NCBI RefSeq assembly: GCF_000355805.1
Contig: NZ_CM001837.1
Location: 1,451,127-1,515,126 of the forward strand
Source: Dokdonia sp. PRO95
Lineage (GTDB): Bacteria; Bacteroidota; Bacteroidia; Flavobacteriales; Flavobacteriaceae
DNA length: 64,000 bases
Reading direction: 5' to 3'
Position 1 is the first letter of the stretch, and each line of letters opens with the position of its first letter. Under the pieces are notes generated by a model that was not told where the DNA came from, searched no databases, and saw only the letters and a program-made list of their open reading frames with translations. Positions 52,206-60,668 of the stretch are shown here, in pieces. The translations under genes and the position numbers were made by a program.

Positions 52206-55200
52206 TTAGTCGTCTTTTCTTATGAATAATGGGGTGTCATTATTCCTTCCTATAAGGTAATAGGTTGTTCCAGAAATGGTAATTGTTTGTATGCTTCTGG
52301 AAGCTCCTAAAATATTAAATTTTGGTTGTTTTTCTATGCGGAAGAAGCCCTTTTTATCGTTGATAAGGAGAACGCCTTGTGATCCATCTAGTCTTCCTAG
52401 TTGAGTGCTTATTTCATAATCATTGCCTACTAACAATACATCTTTATAACCATCGTCATTTATATCATCTACTAGAATGTCATGAACAGATGAGATTTGA
52501 GAAAGTAGTGGTAGCTCATGTGCTGTAAATGTATTGTCTCCGTCGTTTTCAAAATACATGGAAGCAAGTTGTGTGACAGACTTTACTTGAGCATCCCTTA
52601 GTTTATCTTGAGGTAGTATTTCTTTAAATTTCGCTTTCGCGAAAGCGTTATAAGACAAGTATTTCTTATTGAGTTGAGGTAGCTGTTTTACGAGTTCATC
52701 TTTTGTTGCAATGGTAGTTTCTTCTCCTTGATAATAATACGTTACAATAGGGTCGTGAGTTCCATTGCTGTCAAAATCTTGAATATATAACTGTAATGGT
52801 TGGTCTGCAGAAGCAGTAAGTCTTGAATTAAGTCCCCAATTTCCAGCAATGATATCTAAATCCCCGTCATTGTCAAAGTCTGCTACTTTTAATGAATTGA
52901 ACCACCCTTTAAACGCTTCTAATCCGTCATTATCCTGCTTTGAAAGCTTGGTTCCATCATTAAGAAAAACTGCAGGAGGCATCCAGTGCCCTATAACTAC
53001 AGCATCCTTATAGCCGTTGTTATCTATATCTATCCATTGAATATCTCGGACGTTTCCTATACGTTGAAACAATGTGCTGTACTGAGTTGTGACATCCTTA
53101 AAAACACCTTTCCCATTGTTCTCAAGAATATATTGCAGTGGAGTAGTGCCAAATTGTTGAGGAATCACGTCACTAGTTATAGATATATCGAGATCCCCAT
53201 CGTTATCGATATCAATGGCTTTTACGGTGGATGCGTTTACTGCTATATCTGAGAATGCAGTCTCGTCGTAGGATAATGATGTTCCATGATTAATATATAA
53301 TCTTGGTTGAAGAGGCTTGCCAGATTTTATTTCATTCCCACCGCTTACTATAATTAAGTCGTTTAAGGAATCGCCATTTACATCTGCAATGACACCATCA
53401 ATGTCCTCATGTATTTGATGTTTATCATTTTCCGGGAGATGTACTTCGTTAAATGTACCTGAGGATGTCTGTATGTAAGTTGTAGATTCTTCTATTTTAG
53501 AACCAAGAGCAACCATGTCATCAAGTCCATCATTATTTAAATCTCCAGCAACAATTGCTTTACTAAGGTTAGTAGATGCATAAGGTACAAGGGGATTCCG
53601 GCTGAATTCTAGCGTGGCGTTATCTATATGTTTGAAAGGTATAATGCTGTCAGTTATTTGTGCTTTTAATGTTTCTTTTTGGCTAGAAGAAGCCGCAGAA
53701 GATGTATCATATGCTAGAGTAATAATTTGATCTGCTTTTATGTTTTTCAAGGTTTGCTTCTTACCGTCTGCCCACATAATACTGAGAGAATCGATACTCT
53801 TCTGTTTGCCTAAACCAATTGATAATTCAGGTGCTATAGAAGACAAGTATCCCCTAGTAGTATAGTTTTCAAAATATTGATAGTTTGTTGCGGTGTATAC
53901 ATGAACTTGTGCTCCAATACCCAAGGTATTTTGAGGAGATCCTTTAAAACGAATCTTCAGATAATGCATACTATCCTTTAATTGTTGGGTTTTGTTTTCT
54001 AGTAAATAAGCCTGTTCATTTACATTATTTACTATGATGTCTAGATCACCATCGTTATCTAAATCTGCATAACTACTTCCGTTACTAAAGGAGGTACTAC
54101 TCTCTATCCACGATTTTGAGGTGTTCTCAAAAGTTCCATTACCATTATTTGAGAAGAAATAGTTTTCTGTTTTCTTCTGTGGTATTTCGTCTAATAGCGG
54201 AAGTTCCTTGTCAGTCATGCGACTGCCTATCCTCTTTTGAATATTTTCATTGGATATAAAATTTATAAAATCCATATCATTTGTAGCTCCTACGATGCCG
54301 TTTGTGATGTATATGTCTTTATCACCATCGTTGTCAAAATCGGCAAGTAGGGGAGACCAGCTCCATTCCGTACTTGAAATGCCGCTTAGAAAAGCCGTCT
54401 CAGTAAATTGCTCTTTCCCTTGATTAATATGTAAGGTGTTTTGCATGAATTGAGGTTGATATCCTTGACGTAACTGATTCTGGAAAATAGGGAAATTAAA
54501 TTCCGTTCCAGATGATTTTAAGGTTTCTAAATTCTCTGGTAGCATGTCTACAGATAGGATATCGGTAAACCCATCATTATTGATGTCTGCAATATCATTA
54601 CCCATAGAAAAATGGCTAGTGTGACCTAACTTTCCTTCTGTAGTATTGACTTCTTTAAAGGTTCCATCAGTTTGATTTATATATAGATAGTCATCCTCAA
54701 AGAAATCATTACCTATATAAATGTCAGGATAACCATCGTTGTTTATATCACTTATGGCAAGTCCTAGTCCGTAACCTATTCTAGATGAAAATATATTCGC
54801 TTTCGCGGAAACGTCTATAAAAACACCATCTCGATTTTCTAATAGTTTGTCTCCACTGATGCTATCCACCTTTGTGCGCTGACTTCCTCGACCAAAATAT
54901 GCATTAGGATATAAAGAATGCCCCATGATATAGGCATCAAGATCGCCATCATTATCATAATCAAAAAAGGCAGATTGAGTAAACAATCCAGATAGATCTA
55001 ATTGGTATTTTTTTGATTCTTCTTTAAAGGCCATTTGGCCATTGTTGAGACCTTGATTTACGTAGAGAAGATTATGCCCTTTAAGTTTTAAATGCCCAGC
55101 TACTTTAGATATATAGATATCTAGTAGTCCGTCATTATTAATGTCTACAGTAGTTACACCTGTAGTCCACCCAGTATCATTAGAGATGCCTGCTTGTATT

Positions 55201-55490
55201 GTAATATCTTTAAAAGTAAGATTAGCTTGATTGCGGTAGAACCTATCTGGTCCTTGATTTGAAGTAAAATAAATGTCTATTAATCCATCATTATCAAAAT
55301 CTCCAGTTGCTATTCCTGCGCCATTATTATAGTACAGATAGTTTAAAATATTCAAATCTGAGTCAGGAGACAATTCATTTTTGAATGTTATACCTGAATC
55401 TGTTTTAAGTTTAAATCTTACATCTGTTTTCTGGTCCTTACATGAAATTATAAAGAACATAAAAGCGATAAATGTAAAAATCTGTTTCAA
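52206..55490 (-). CDS. FG-GAP/VCBS repeat and ASPIC/UnbV lipoprotein, first of three paralogues
   Basis: About 1094 residues if translation begins at the TTG at 55490, which gives a clean lipoprotein signal KQIFTFIAFMFFIISCKDQK. The longest frame starts at an ATG (55538) inside a terminator hairpin and would add 16 residues before the signal, so the TTG is preferred. Domains: first propeller (IATGDFDNDGLIDIYFTSN), ASPIC/UnbV (LGIGAQVHVYTATN, SIMWADGKKQTLK) and second propeller (AIVAGDLNNDGLDDMVALGS). It is the first gene after SusD. Palindrome copies at 52632 (AFAKA) and 54798 (decayed). Confidence 0.85.
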   Translation of the reverse strand: MKQIFTFIAFMFFIISCKDQKTDVRFKLKTDSGITFKNELSPDSDLNILNYLYYNNGAGIATGDFDNDGLIDIYFTSNQGPDRFYRNQANLTFKDITIQAGISNDTGWTTGVTTVDINNDGLLDIYISKVAGHLKLKGHNLLYVNQGLNNGQMAFKEESKKYQLDLSGLFTQSAFFDYDNDGDLDAYIMGHSLYPNAYFGRGSQRTKVDSISGDKLLENRDGVFIDVSAKANIFSSRIGYGLGLAISDINNDGYPDIYIGNDFFEDDYLYINQTDGTFKEVNTTEGKLGHTSHFSMGNDIADINNDGFTDILSVDMLPENLETLKSSGTEFNFPIFQNQLRQGYQPQFMQNTLHINQGKEQFTETAFLSGISSTEWSWSPLLADFDNDGDKDIYITNGIVGATNDMDFINFISNENIQKRIGSRMTDKELPLLDEIPQKKTENYFFSNNGNGTFENTSKSWIESSTSFSNGSSYADLDNDGDLDIIVNNVNEQAYLLENKTQQLKDSMHYLKIRFKGSPQNTLGIGAQVHVYTATNYQYFENYTTRGYLSSIAPELSIGLGKQKSIDSLSIMWADGKKQTLKNIKADQIITLAYDTSSAASSSQKETLKAQITDSIIPFKHIDNATLEFSRNPLVPYASTNLSKAIVAGDLNNDGLDDMVALGSKIEESTTYIQTSSGTFNEVHLPENDKHQIHEDIDGVIADVNGDSLNDLIIVSGGNEIKSGKPLQPRLYINHGTSLSYDETAFSDIAVNASTVKAIDIDNDGDLDISITSDVIPQQFGTTPLQYILENNGKGVFKDVTTQYSTLFQRIGNVRDIQWIDIDNNGYKDAVVIGHWMPPAVFLNDGTKLSKQDNDGLEAFKGWFNSLKVADFDNDGDLDIIAGNWGLNSRLTASADQPLQLYIQDFDSNGTHDPIVTYYYQGEETTIATKDELVKQLPQLNKKYLSYNAFAKAKFKEILPQDKLRDAQVKSVTQLASMYFENDGDNTFTAHELPLLSQISSVHDILVDDINDDGYKDVLLVGNDYEISTQLGRLDGSQGVLLINDKKGFFRIEKQPKFNILGASRSIQTITISGTTYYLIGRNNDTPLFIRKDD
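52632..52647. repeat. Iterated palindrome copy, perfect, inside first FG-GAP gene
   Basis: CGCTTTCGCGAAAGCG, exact; translated as AFAKA on the minus strand. Confidence 0.9.
54798..54813. repeat. Iterated palindrome copy, two mismatches, inside first FG-GAP gene
   Basis: CGCTTTCGCGGAAACG; read as VSAKA on the minus strand. Confidence 0.65.
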
Positions 55491-55514
55491 GGTAGTTTGC
55501 TTGTAAGTTGTATA

Positions 55515-55550
55515 TATAAAAAGAGGGCTAGATAACATCTAACCCTCTTT
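55515..55550 (-). terminator. Rho-independent terminator between SusD and the first FG-GAP gene
   Basis: On the minus strand AAAGAGGGTTAGA, a 5-base loop and TCTAGCCCTCTTT (one G-T pair) precede TTTTTATATATA. It would end or reduce transcription from SusCD into the FG-GAP genes. Confidence 0.85.
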
Positions 55551-55572
55551 TAAGCTAATTAAATTACCAAGT

Positions 55573-57201
55573 TTAGTAGCCTGGGTTTTGAGTAAGATTA
55601 GGGTTTAGTAGTAATTGTGATGCAGGTATTGGAAATAAATTACGACTAGTATCTCCTACAGCAGAAGGGCTTTTTAATGTCCAATCATTTGTGTATTGTC
55701 CAAATCTAATCAAATCATTCCTTCTCCAGAGTTCAGCATATAACTCGCGTCCTCTTTCATCAATTATATCTTGTGCTGTTACCGATCCAATTGGAGTAGC
55801 TTCACGTAATACTCTTAATTCATTTACAAGTGCTGTTGCAGATCCAGTATCACCAGCTCTAAAAAGGGCTTCTGCTTTCATCAAGTGAGCATCAGAATAT
55901 CTGAAGTAAATTTCGTGATTTGTAAAGCCTCCGTCAAACATTGGACTATATTTAGTAACTCTAATTCCAGTAGTTTCATCATTCCCGATAAGGCTTGTGT
56001 TTCCTTGAGCGTCTTGAAATTCCCTTTTAAAAGTCAGTGGGTTACCTACTCTATCACTAAGAGCGGTGCCATCATCTGCATATTGTTGTCCAATTAAAAA
56101 TCCTCTTCCTACTGATGATCCATCGATAAAACCGTCGCCATTATCGTCGCCATTGGCTCCAGCTACAGAACCTACTGGTAGACCTTGTAATGGAACCATA
56201 CCTCTACGCTCTTCTTGGCCACTTCCAGCAACATTGATGTTTGGATCTCCTTCAAAAAGATCGTAGTACTCGGCTAGTGTGGAGAATCCATTCCATCCTC
56301 CCCCAGAAGTAATTGTACTGTTGTAATGAAGACCATTATATATTCTATTTCCAACTCCAGTTTGTAAGAACCAAATAGTTTCATTGTCAAGTTCAGGTCT
56401 GAAAATATCGAAATAGCCTCCAACTAAGTCATAACCCTCGGCATTTATTGCGTCGACTAGTGTTACTACTTGAGCCATATCAGCTGGATCAGGTTGAGTT
56501 CCTAAATAAACATGTTTGTTAAGAAGGACTTTAGCTAGAAGATATCTCGCCCCAGCTTTTTCTGGTCTTGTATTTCCCGATCCTGGTCCTGCTAATGGTA
56601 ATCCATTTATCGCATCAGTTAAGTCGGATACGATTAAATCTACTGCCTCAGCGCCTCTTAATACAATTGGATCATCTATTGGTGATCCTGTAACGTCGCG
56701 TATTGGAACTTGACCATAGTTGTCTAAAATAACCCAAGTACCTAACGCTCTCAAAAATGAAGCATTCGCCTTCAACTCAGGTGACGCTTCTGTGAGGTCA
56801 GATAACACTTGTGAAGCTTGAAATTGTAAACCATTCCATTGGTTCCAAGTGCCTAAAATAAAGTTATGATCTGTAGGCCAAGTCTGTTCATGTAGTTGTC
56901 TCCATTGACCATTATCTCCCCAATCTGCTCCTCTTGTAGGAATAAGTGCGGCATCTGTAGTCACCTCACTTAATGCAAATAAATTGGTTTGATCACCTAT
57001 AAATCCATTTATACTGTTATAAACTCCATCTAAAAAGGAAGAAGGATCTTCAATTCCTTGGAATGTTGAATCATTAGCATCTAGAAAAATTGAGTCTGTT
57101 GCTTCAATCTCTAGGTCTGTACAAGAAGTTAAAAGGACTCCTGAGAGCACCCCTAGTGCTAGGAGTCTTTTAAAATTATTTACTGTCATTTTTTGTTTCA
57201 T
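55573..57201 (-). CDS. RagB/SusD family nutrient-uptake lipoprotein
   Basis: 542 residues with a lipoprotein signal (LLALGVLSGVLLTSCTDLEI, Cys27). SusD fold features: N-terminal TPR-like helices (VILDNYGQVPIRDV region), the AGARYLLAKVLLNKHVYLGT helix, DAHLMKAEALFRAGDTGSAT near the C-terminus, and the closing NLFPIPASQLLLNPNLTQNP motif. SusD proteins sit over the SusC barrel and capture the ligand. It is 18 bases downstream of the SusC stop. The ligand is unknown; context offers maltodextrin or a substrate for the FG-GAP/haloperoxidase genes. Confidence 0.95.
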   Translation of the reverse strand: MKQKMTVNNFKRLLALGVLSGVLLTSCTDLEIEATDSIFLDANDSTFQGIEDPSSFLDGVYNSINGFIGDQTNLFALSEVTTDAALIPTRGADWGDNGQWRQLHEQTWPTDHNFILGTWNQWNGLQFQASQVLSDLTEASPELKANASFLRALGTWVILDNYGQVPIRDVTGSPIDDPIVLRGAEAVDLIVSDLTDAINGLPLAGPGSGNTRPEKAGARYLLAKVLLNKHVYLGTQPDPADMAQVVTLVDAINAEGYDLVGGYFDIFRPELDNETIWFLQTGVGNRIYNGLHYNSTITSGGGWNGFSTLAEYYDLFEGDPNINVAGSGQEERRGMVPLQGLPVGSVAGANGDDNGDGFIDGSSVGRGFLIGQQYADDGTALSDRVGNPLTFKREFQDAQGNTSLIGNDETTGIRVTKYSPMFDGGFTNHEIYFRYSDAHLMKAEALFRAGDTGSATALVNELRVLREATPIGSVTAQDIIDERGRELYAELWRRNDLIRFGQYTNDWTLKSPSAVGDTSRNLFPIPASQLLLNPNLTQNPGY

Positions 57202-57219
57202 AATTTTCCTTTTTTTTTA

Positions 57220-60200
57220 TTAAAATCTTGCATTCACACCTAGTGTGAATGTCCTTGCTCTTGGAAATTGTAAGTAATCAATACCTCTTGAAGGTATGTT
57301 TACGTTCTGATCAAGATCACCAGTATTAGTAGAAACCTCTGGGTCTAGACCACTATATCCAGAAATAAGGAATAAGTTTTGTCCGGTAAGATTAAACCTA
57401 AGAGAATCAAAGAATCCTTCTCCACTCAATGGAAAATTATACCCTATTGATGCAGAAGTTAATCTCACAAAATCACCTTTTTCCAGAAAACGAGTTGAAG
57501 GATCTGCAGTTGCAGATGCAGCTTCGTCACTTTGGATTACTGCTTGCGTAACGTTTTTATTATTACTTAACTGTCCTTGATTGAATAGAGCATTTGCTGT
57601 AAGGTTGTATACAGAGAATCCAAATTGACCATTGAAATACGTTGATATATCAAAATTCTTATAACGTGCTGTAAGGTTTAAGCCAGCTGTTACATCTGGT
57701 AACGCATTTTCTCCTACGAATTTTTGATCAGTAAAAGCGTCTCCTACACCATCCCCATTTACATCTTCATAAATAGGCTGGCCATCGGTATCAAATCCTT
57801 CAAATACAGGTAGAAAGAATGAGAAAATTGGTTGACCGGCTTCTAAACGCTGTACAGCAGAACCGGTTAAACCTGCACCTCTCAGCGCTCCAGCCCTTAC
57901 AGGAACTCTTAAGCCTTCAACCATGTTGTCATTGTAGGCAACATTAAAACCTACATCAAATCCCCAATCCTCTGTATTGATGAAATCATAATTTAAACTA
58001 AATTCAACACCTTGATTTACGATGGTAGTGTCGTCAAGATTACGAATAAAAGTGCCGCCTGCACCAGGCGCTGCTGTTTCCACAGGAATCAGTAAGTCGT
58101 TTGTTTCTTTTCTGTATAAGTTTACAGATCCATTAAGGCGATCATTGTCAAACCCAAAATCAACACCTAAGTTTAGATCTATAGTATTTTCCCATTTAAG
58201 ATCAGGATTAGGGAAATTACCTACTGTTTCAGTTCCCGGTCTAGGTAGTACCTCTAGATTATTTGAAATTCCACCACCTTGAGCAACAGTTCTAAATAAG
58301 AAACCACCAAACCCTAAGCCTTCTTGATTTCCTACGCTACCAGCACCTACTCTAAGCTTTAATGTAGAGAAAGTATCTCCTATAAAATCTTCTTCGTGTA
58401 CTTGCCATGCAAAAGCTCCTGAAGGGAAATAGCCATATCTTTTATTATTACCAAATAGTGTTGAGCCATCTGCTCTCATTGTACCAGTAAATAAAAACTT
58501 ATCATTAAATGATACATTAGCTCTAACAAAATAAGACTGTAATTCATCAAAATTGTCAAATATTCCAGCCGTGTAAGCAGGTATTAATCTTTCAAACTCT
58601 CCAAGTTCCCCTGTTAAGTCGATTTCTGGAAATAATCTACTTACGTAGCTACCATCAGTTCCATAACCGAATACTTGAAATCTTCCATCTATCGAATTTC
58701 GTGCTAAGTCGTATTGATTTAAAAGTTGAGAGTGGATAACATCAAGGTCATCTCCTCCAAAACCAGCTCCTTGAGCGAAAACTCCACTTCTGTCAAATTT
58801 TTGATAAGAGAAACCACCTAAAACATCGACTTTAATATTACCAAATTCTTTCTTGTAATTTAAAGTCGCTTCTAAAAGTGTATTAGTTTGGTCTATAGTA
58901 TTCAGACTTCCACGACCAATACCTGACACTCCGTTTAGACCCTGTACAGTTCTATTGAAGGCTGTAATTGTCTGTGCATCGGTGTTATCATAACCTACAG
59001 TTACCTTGGCGCTAAAATCATCTGTAAAATCATATTTCGCTGAAATGTTTGCGAGAACACGAGTACTTTTAGATTCGGCAAGATAGTTATTCAGTAAACT
59101 AACCGGGTTTAGTGTGTTTTGTCCAAATGTTAAATTTTCTTCTAAAGGAAATAATGGGCTAGCACTTAAAGAAGCACCTATTAAGTCGCCTGTTGATCCA
59201 ACAGTTCCATCCAAAGGAGGAGATCCTCTGTCTACTTGAGAAATAGCCCCAGTTCCCGTAAGTGTTAATTTGTCTTCAAAAAAACGTTGAGAAAAGTTTA
59301 CACGTCCTGAGTATCTCTCTAAGTTGGAATCCTCTATAATTCCATTAGTGTTGCTATATGACCCTGATAATCTTACATTACCACCATTGTAGCTCTTAGA
59401 ATAGCTTAAATTAGTTTGTCTTGAAAAAGCCTCACGAGTGTAAAAGTCCTGCCAATCTGTGTTAGCATTTCCAGGTAATGCTGTAACATCTATGTTATCT
59501 AAGGCGTCGTTAAATTCTTGTGCATTTAATAAGTCATATCTATCTGCTGCTGCAGATGAACTTACCGTAGATCCTAATTCCCAAACACCCTTAGAAGCTC
59601 CTCTTCCTTGTTTTGTTTGTACAATAACAACACCGTTTGCTCCACGAGATCCGTAGATTGCAGTAGCTGAGGCGTCTTTAAGTATCGAAATACTTTCAAT
59701 GTCATTAGGATTTAAGAAACTTAAAGGATTACCTCCACTTGTAGCTCCTACACCACCTACACCATTAGCAGGTGCTCCTCCACCAGCTAAAGGTATTCCG
59801 TCCACTACAAATAATGGATTGTTGTTAGCTCTTACAGAATTACTACCACGTATGTTTACTGCAATACCTGCTCCAGGCTCTCCAGAAGATTCTGATATTG
59901 TAACACCGGCTGTTTTACCTTGTATAAGTTGCTCTGGTGATTGGATAACACCTTGGTTGAAGTCTTCTGAACCAACGTTATCAACAGATCCCGTGGCGTC
60001 CTTTATCGTTGTTGATCCGTAACCGATAAGTACCACTTCATCAAGTGCATTGTCTGGAGCAAGAGCAATATTAATCGTGCTTCTTCCACCTACAGCTACT
60101 TCTTGAGCGGCATAACCTACGTAACTAAAAACGAGTGTTGCATCGTTTGGTACGTTGTTAAGACTGTAGTTTCCATCAAAATCGGTAGTTGCACCGTTTG

Positions 60201-60342
60201 AAGTACCCTTTACAATAACATTTGCTCCCGGTAATGGGCCGTTTTCCTCAGTAACTGTTCCAGTCACCGTCTGGGCTTGGGCAATTCCTACAAAGAGGAT
60301 TGCAACAAACAAGAGCATACTTTTAAGTATTACTTTCTTCAT
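57220..60342 (-). CDS. SusC/RagA family TonB-dependent outer-membrane transporter
   Basis: 1040 residues from the ATG at 60342 (MKKVILKSMLLFVAILFVGI, signal peptide ending AQAQ). The longer frame to 60417 would place 25 residues ahead of the signal. A carboxypeptidase-regulatory-like domain (GTVTEENGPLPGANVIVKGT) follows, then the TonB box region and plug (EVVLIGYGSTTIKDATGSVD, QGKTAGVTISESSGEPGAGI, NPLFVVDGIPLAGGG), and a 22-strand barrel. The TonB-dependent barrel imports the ligand bound by SusD. It is divergent from the GH13 amylase gene; the 326-base gap holds a LacI-type operator and another dyad. Confidence 0.95.
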   Translation of the reverse strand: MKKVILKSMLLFVAILFVGIAQAQTVTGTVTEENGPLPGANVIVKGTSNGATTDFDGNYSLNNVPNDATLVFSYVGYAAQEVAVGGRSTINIALAPDNALDEVVLIGYGSTTIKDATGSVDNVGSEDFNQGVIQSPEQLIQGKTAGVTISESSGEPGAGIAVNIRGSNSVRANNNPLFVVDGIPLAGGGAPANGVGGVGATSGGNPLSFLNPNDIESISILKDASATAIYGSRGANGVVIVQTKQGRGASKGVWELGSTVSSSAAADRYDLLNAQEFNDALDNIDVTALPGNANTDWQDFYTREAFSRQTNLSYSKSYNGGNVRLSGSYSNTNGIIEDSNLERYSGRVNFSQRFFEDKLTLTGTGAISQVDRGSPPLDGTVGSTGDLIGASLSASPLFPLEENLTFGQNTLNPVSLLNNYLAESKSTRVLANISAKYDFTDDFSAKVTVGYDNTDAQTITAFNRTVQGLNGVSGIGRGSLNTIDQTNTLLEATLNYKKEFGNIKVDVLGGFSYQKFDRSGVFAQGAGFGGDDLDVIHSQLLNQYDLARNSIDGRFQVFGYGTDGSYVSRLFPEIDLTGELGEFERLIPAYTAGIFDNFDELQSYFVRANVSFNDKFLFTGTMRADGSTLFGNNKRYGYFPSGAFAWQVHEEDFIGDTFSTLKLRVGAGSVGNQEGLGFGGFLFRTVAQGGGISNNLEVLPRPGTETVGNFPNPDLKWENTIDLNLGVDFGFDNDRLNGSVNLYRKETNDLLIPVETAAPGAGGTFIRNLDDTTIVNQGVEFSLNYDFINTEDWGFDVGFNVAYNDNMVEGLRVPVRAGALRGAGLTGSAVQRLEAGQPIFSFFLPVFEGFDTDGQPIYEDVNGDGVGDAFTDQKFVGENALPDVTAGLNLTARYKNFDISTYFNGQFGFSVYNLTANALFNQGQLSNNKNVTQAVIQSDEAASATADPSTRFLEKGDFVRLTSASIGYNFPLSGEGFFDSLRFNLTGQNLFLISGYSGLDPEVSTNTGDLDQNVNIPSRGIDYLQFPRARTFTLGVNARF

Positions 60343-60455
60343 AAGAATCTTGTTTAAAATTAGTTTGCTTAGTTTATTTGAGTGTTTGTACACTTTATAA
60401 GGGTTAAAAATATGCAAATTTTATGTTAAGATAGTGTGACTACCCCCATAAAGTT

Positions 60456-60471
60456 ACGAAAACGATTTCGT
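60456..60471. promoter_or_regulatory. LacI-family operator between SusC and GH13
   Basis: ACGAAAACGATTTCGT, a 16-bp near-perfect palindrome with central CG, typical of LacI-family sites. Its complement shares ATCGTTTTCGT with 37786-37796 beside lacI. It is 114 bases upstream of the SusC start. Confidence 0.7.
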
Positions 60472-60591
60472 GTGAACAAGGGGAGATTTGTAAGAATACC
60501 ATAATATTTGATTGCTTTGATTGTCATATTATGATTTAAATAGCCCAAGTTTTTTTATATAATTACTTAAAATTGTTTTTAAGTCATATAT

Positions 60592-60605
60592 CACCGCCAT
60601 CGGTG
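60592..60605. promoter_or_regulatory. Inverted repeat upstream of the GH13 promoter
   Basis: CACCG-CCAT-CGGTG. It lies 11 bases before a -7 box (60617-60624), where a -33 element would be expected, so it may bind an activator. Nothing else is recognisable in the remaining SusC/GH13 gap. Confidence 0.5.
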
Positions 60606-60616
60606 TCGCATTTGGC

Positions 60617-60624
60617 TAACTTTG
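60617..60624 (+). promoter_or_regulatory. -7 box of the GH13 gene
   Basis: TAACTTTG matches TAnnTTTG; no TTG is present at the proper distance upstream. Confidence 0.5.
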
Positions 60625-60668
60625 ATCAGATTTTATTATTAGTCTAATTTCACACAAAAAGGAATCTT

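Noticed and set aside
60343-60417. 25-residue N-terminal extension of SusC
   Set aside because: It precedes a normal signal peptide that begins at the ATG at 60342.
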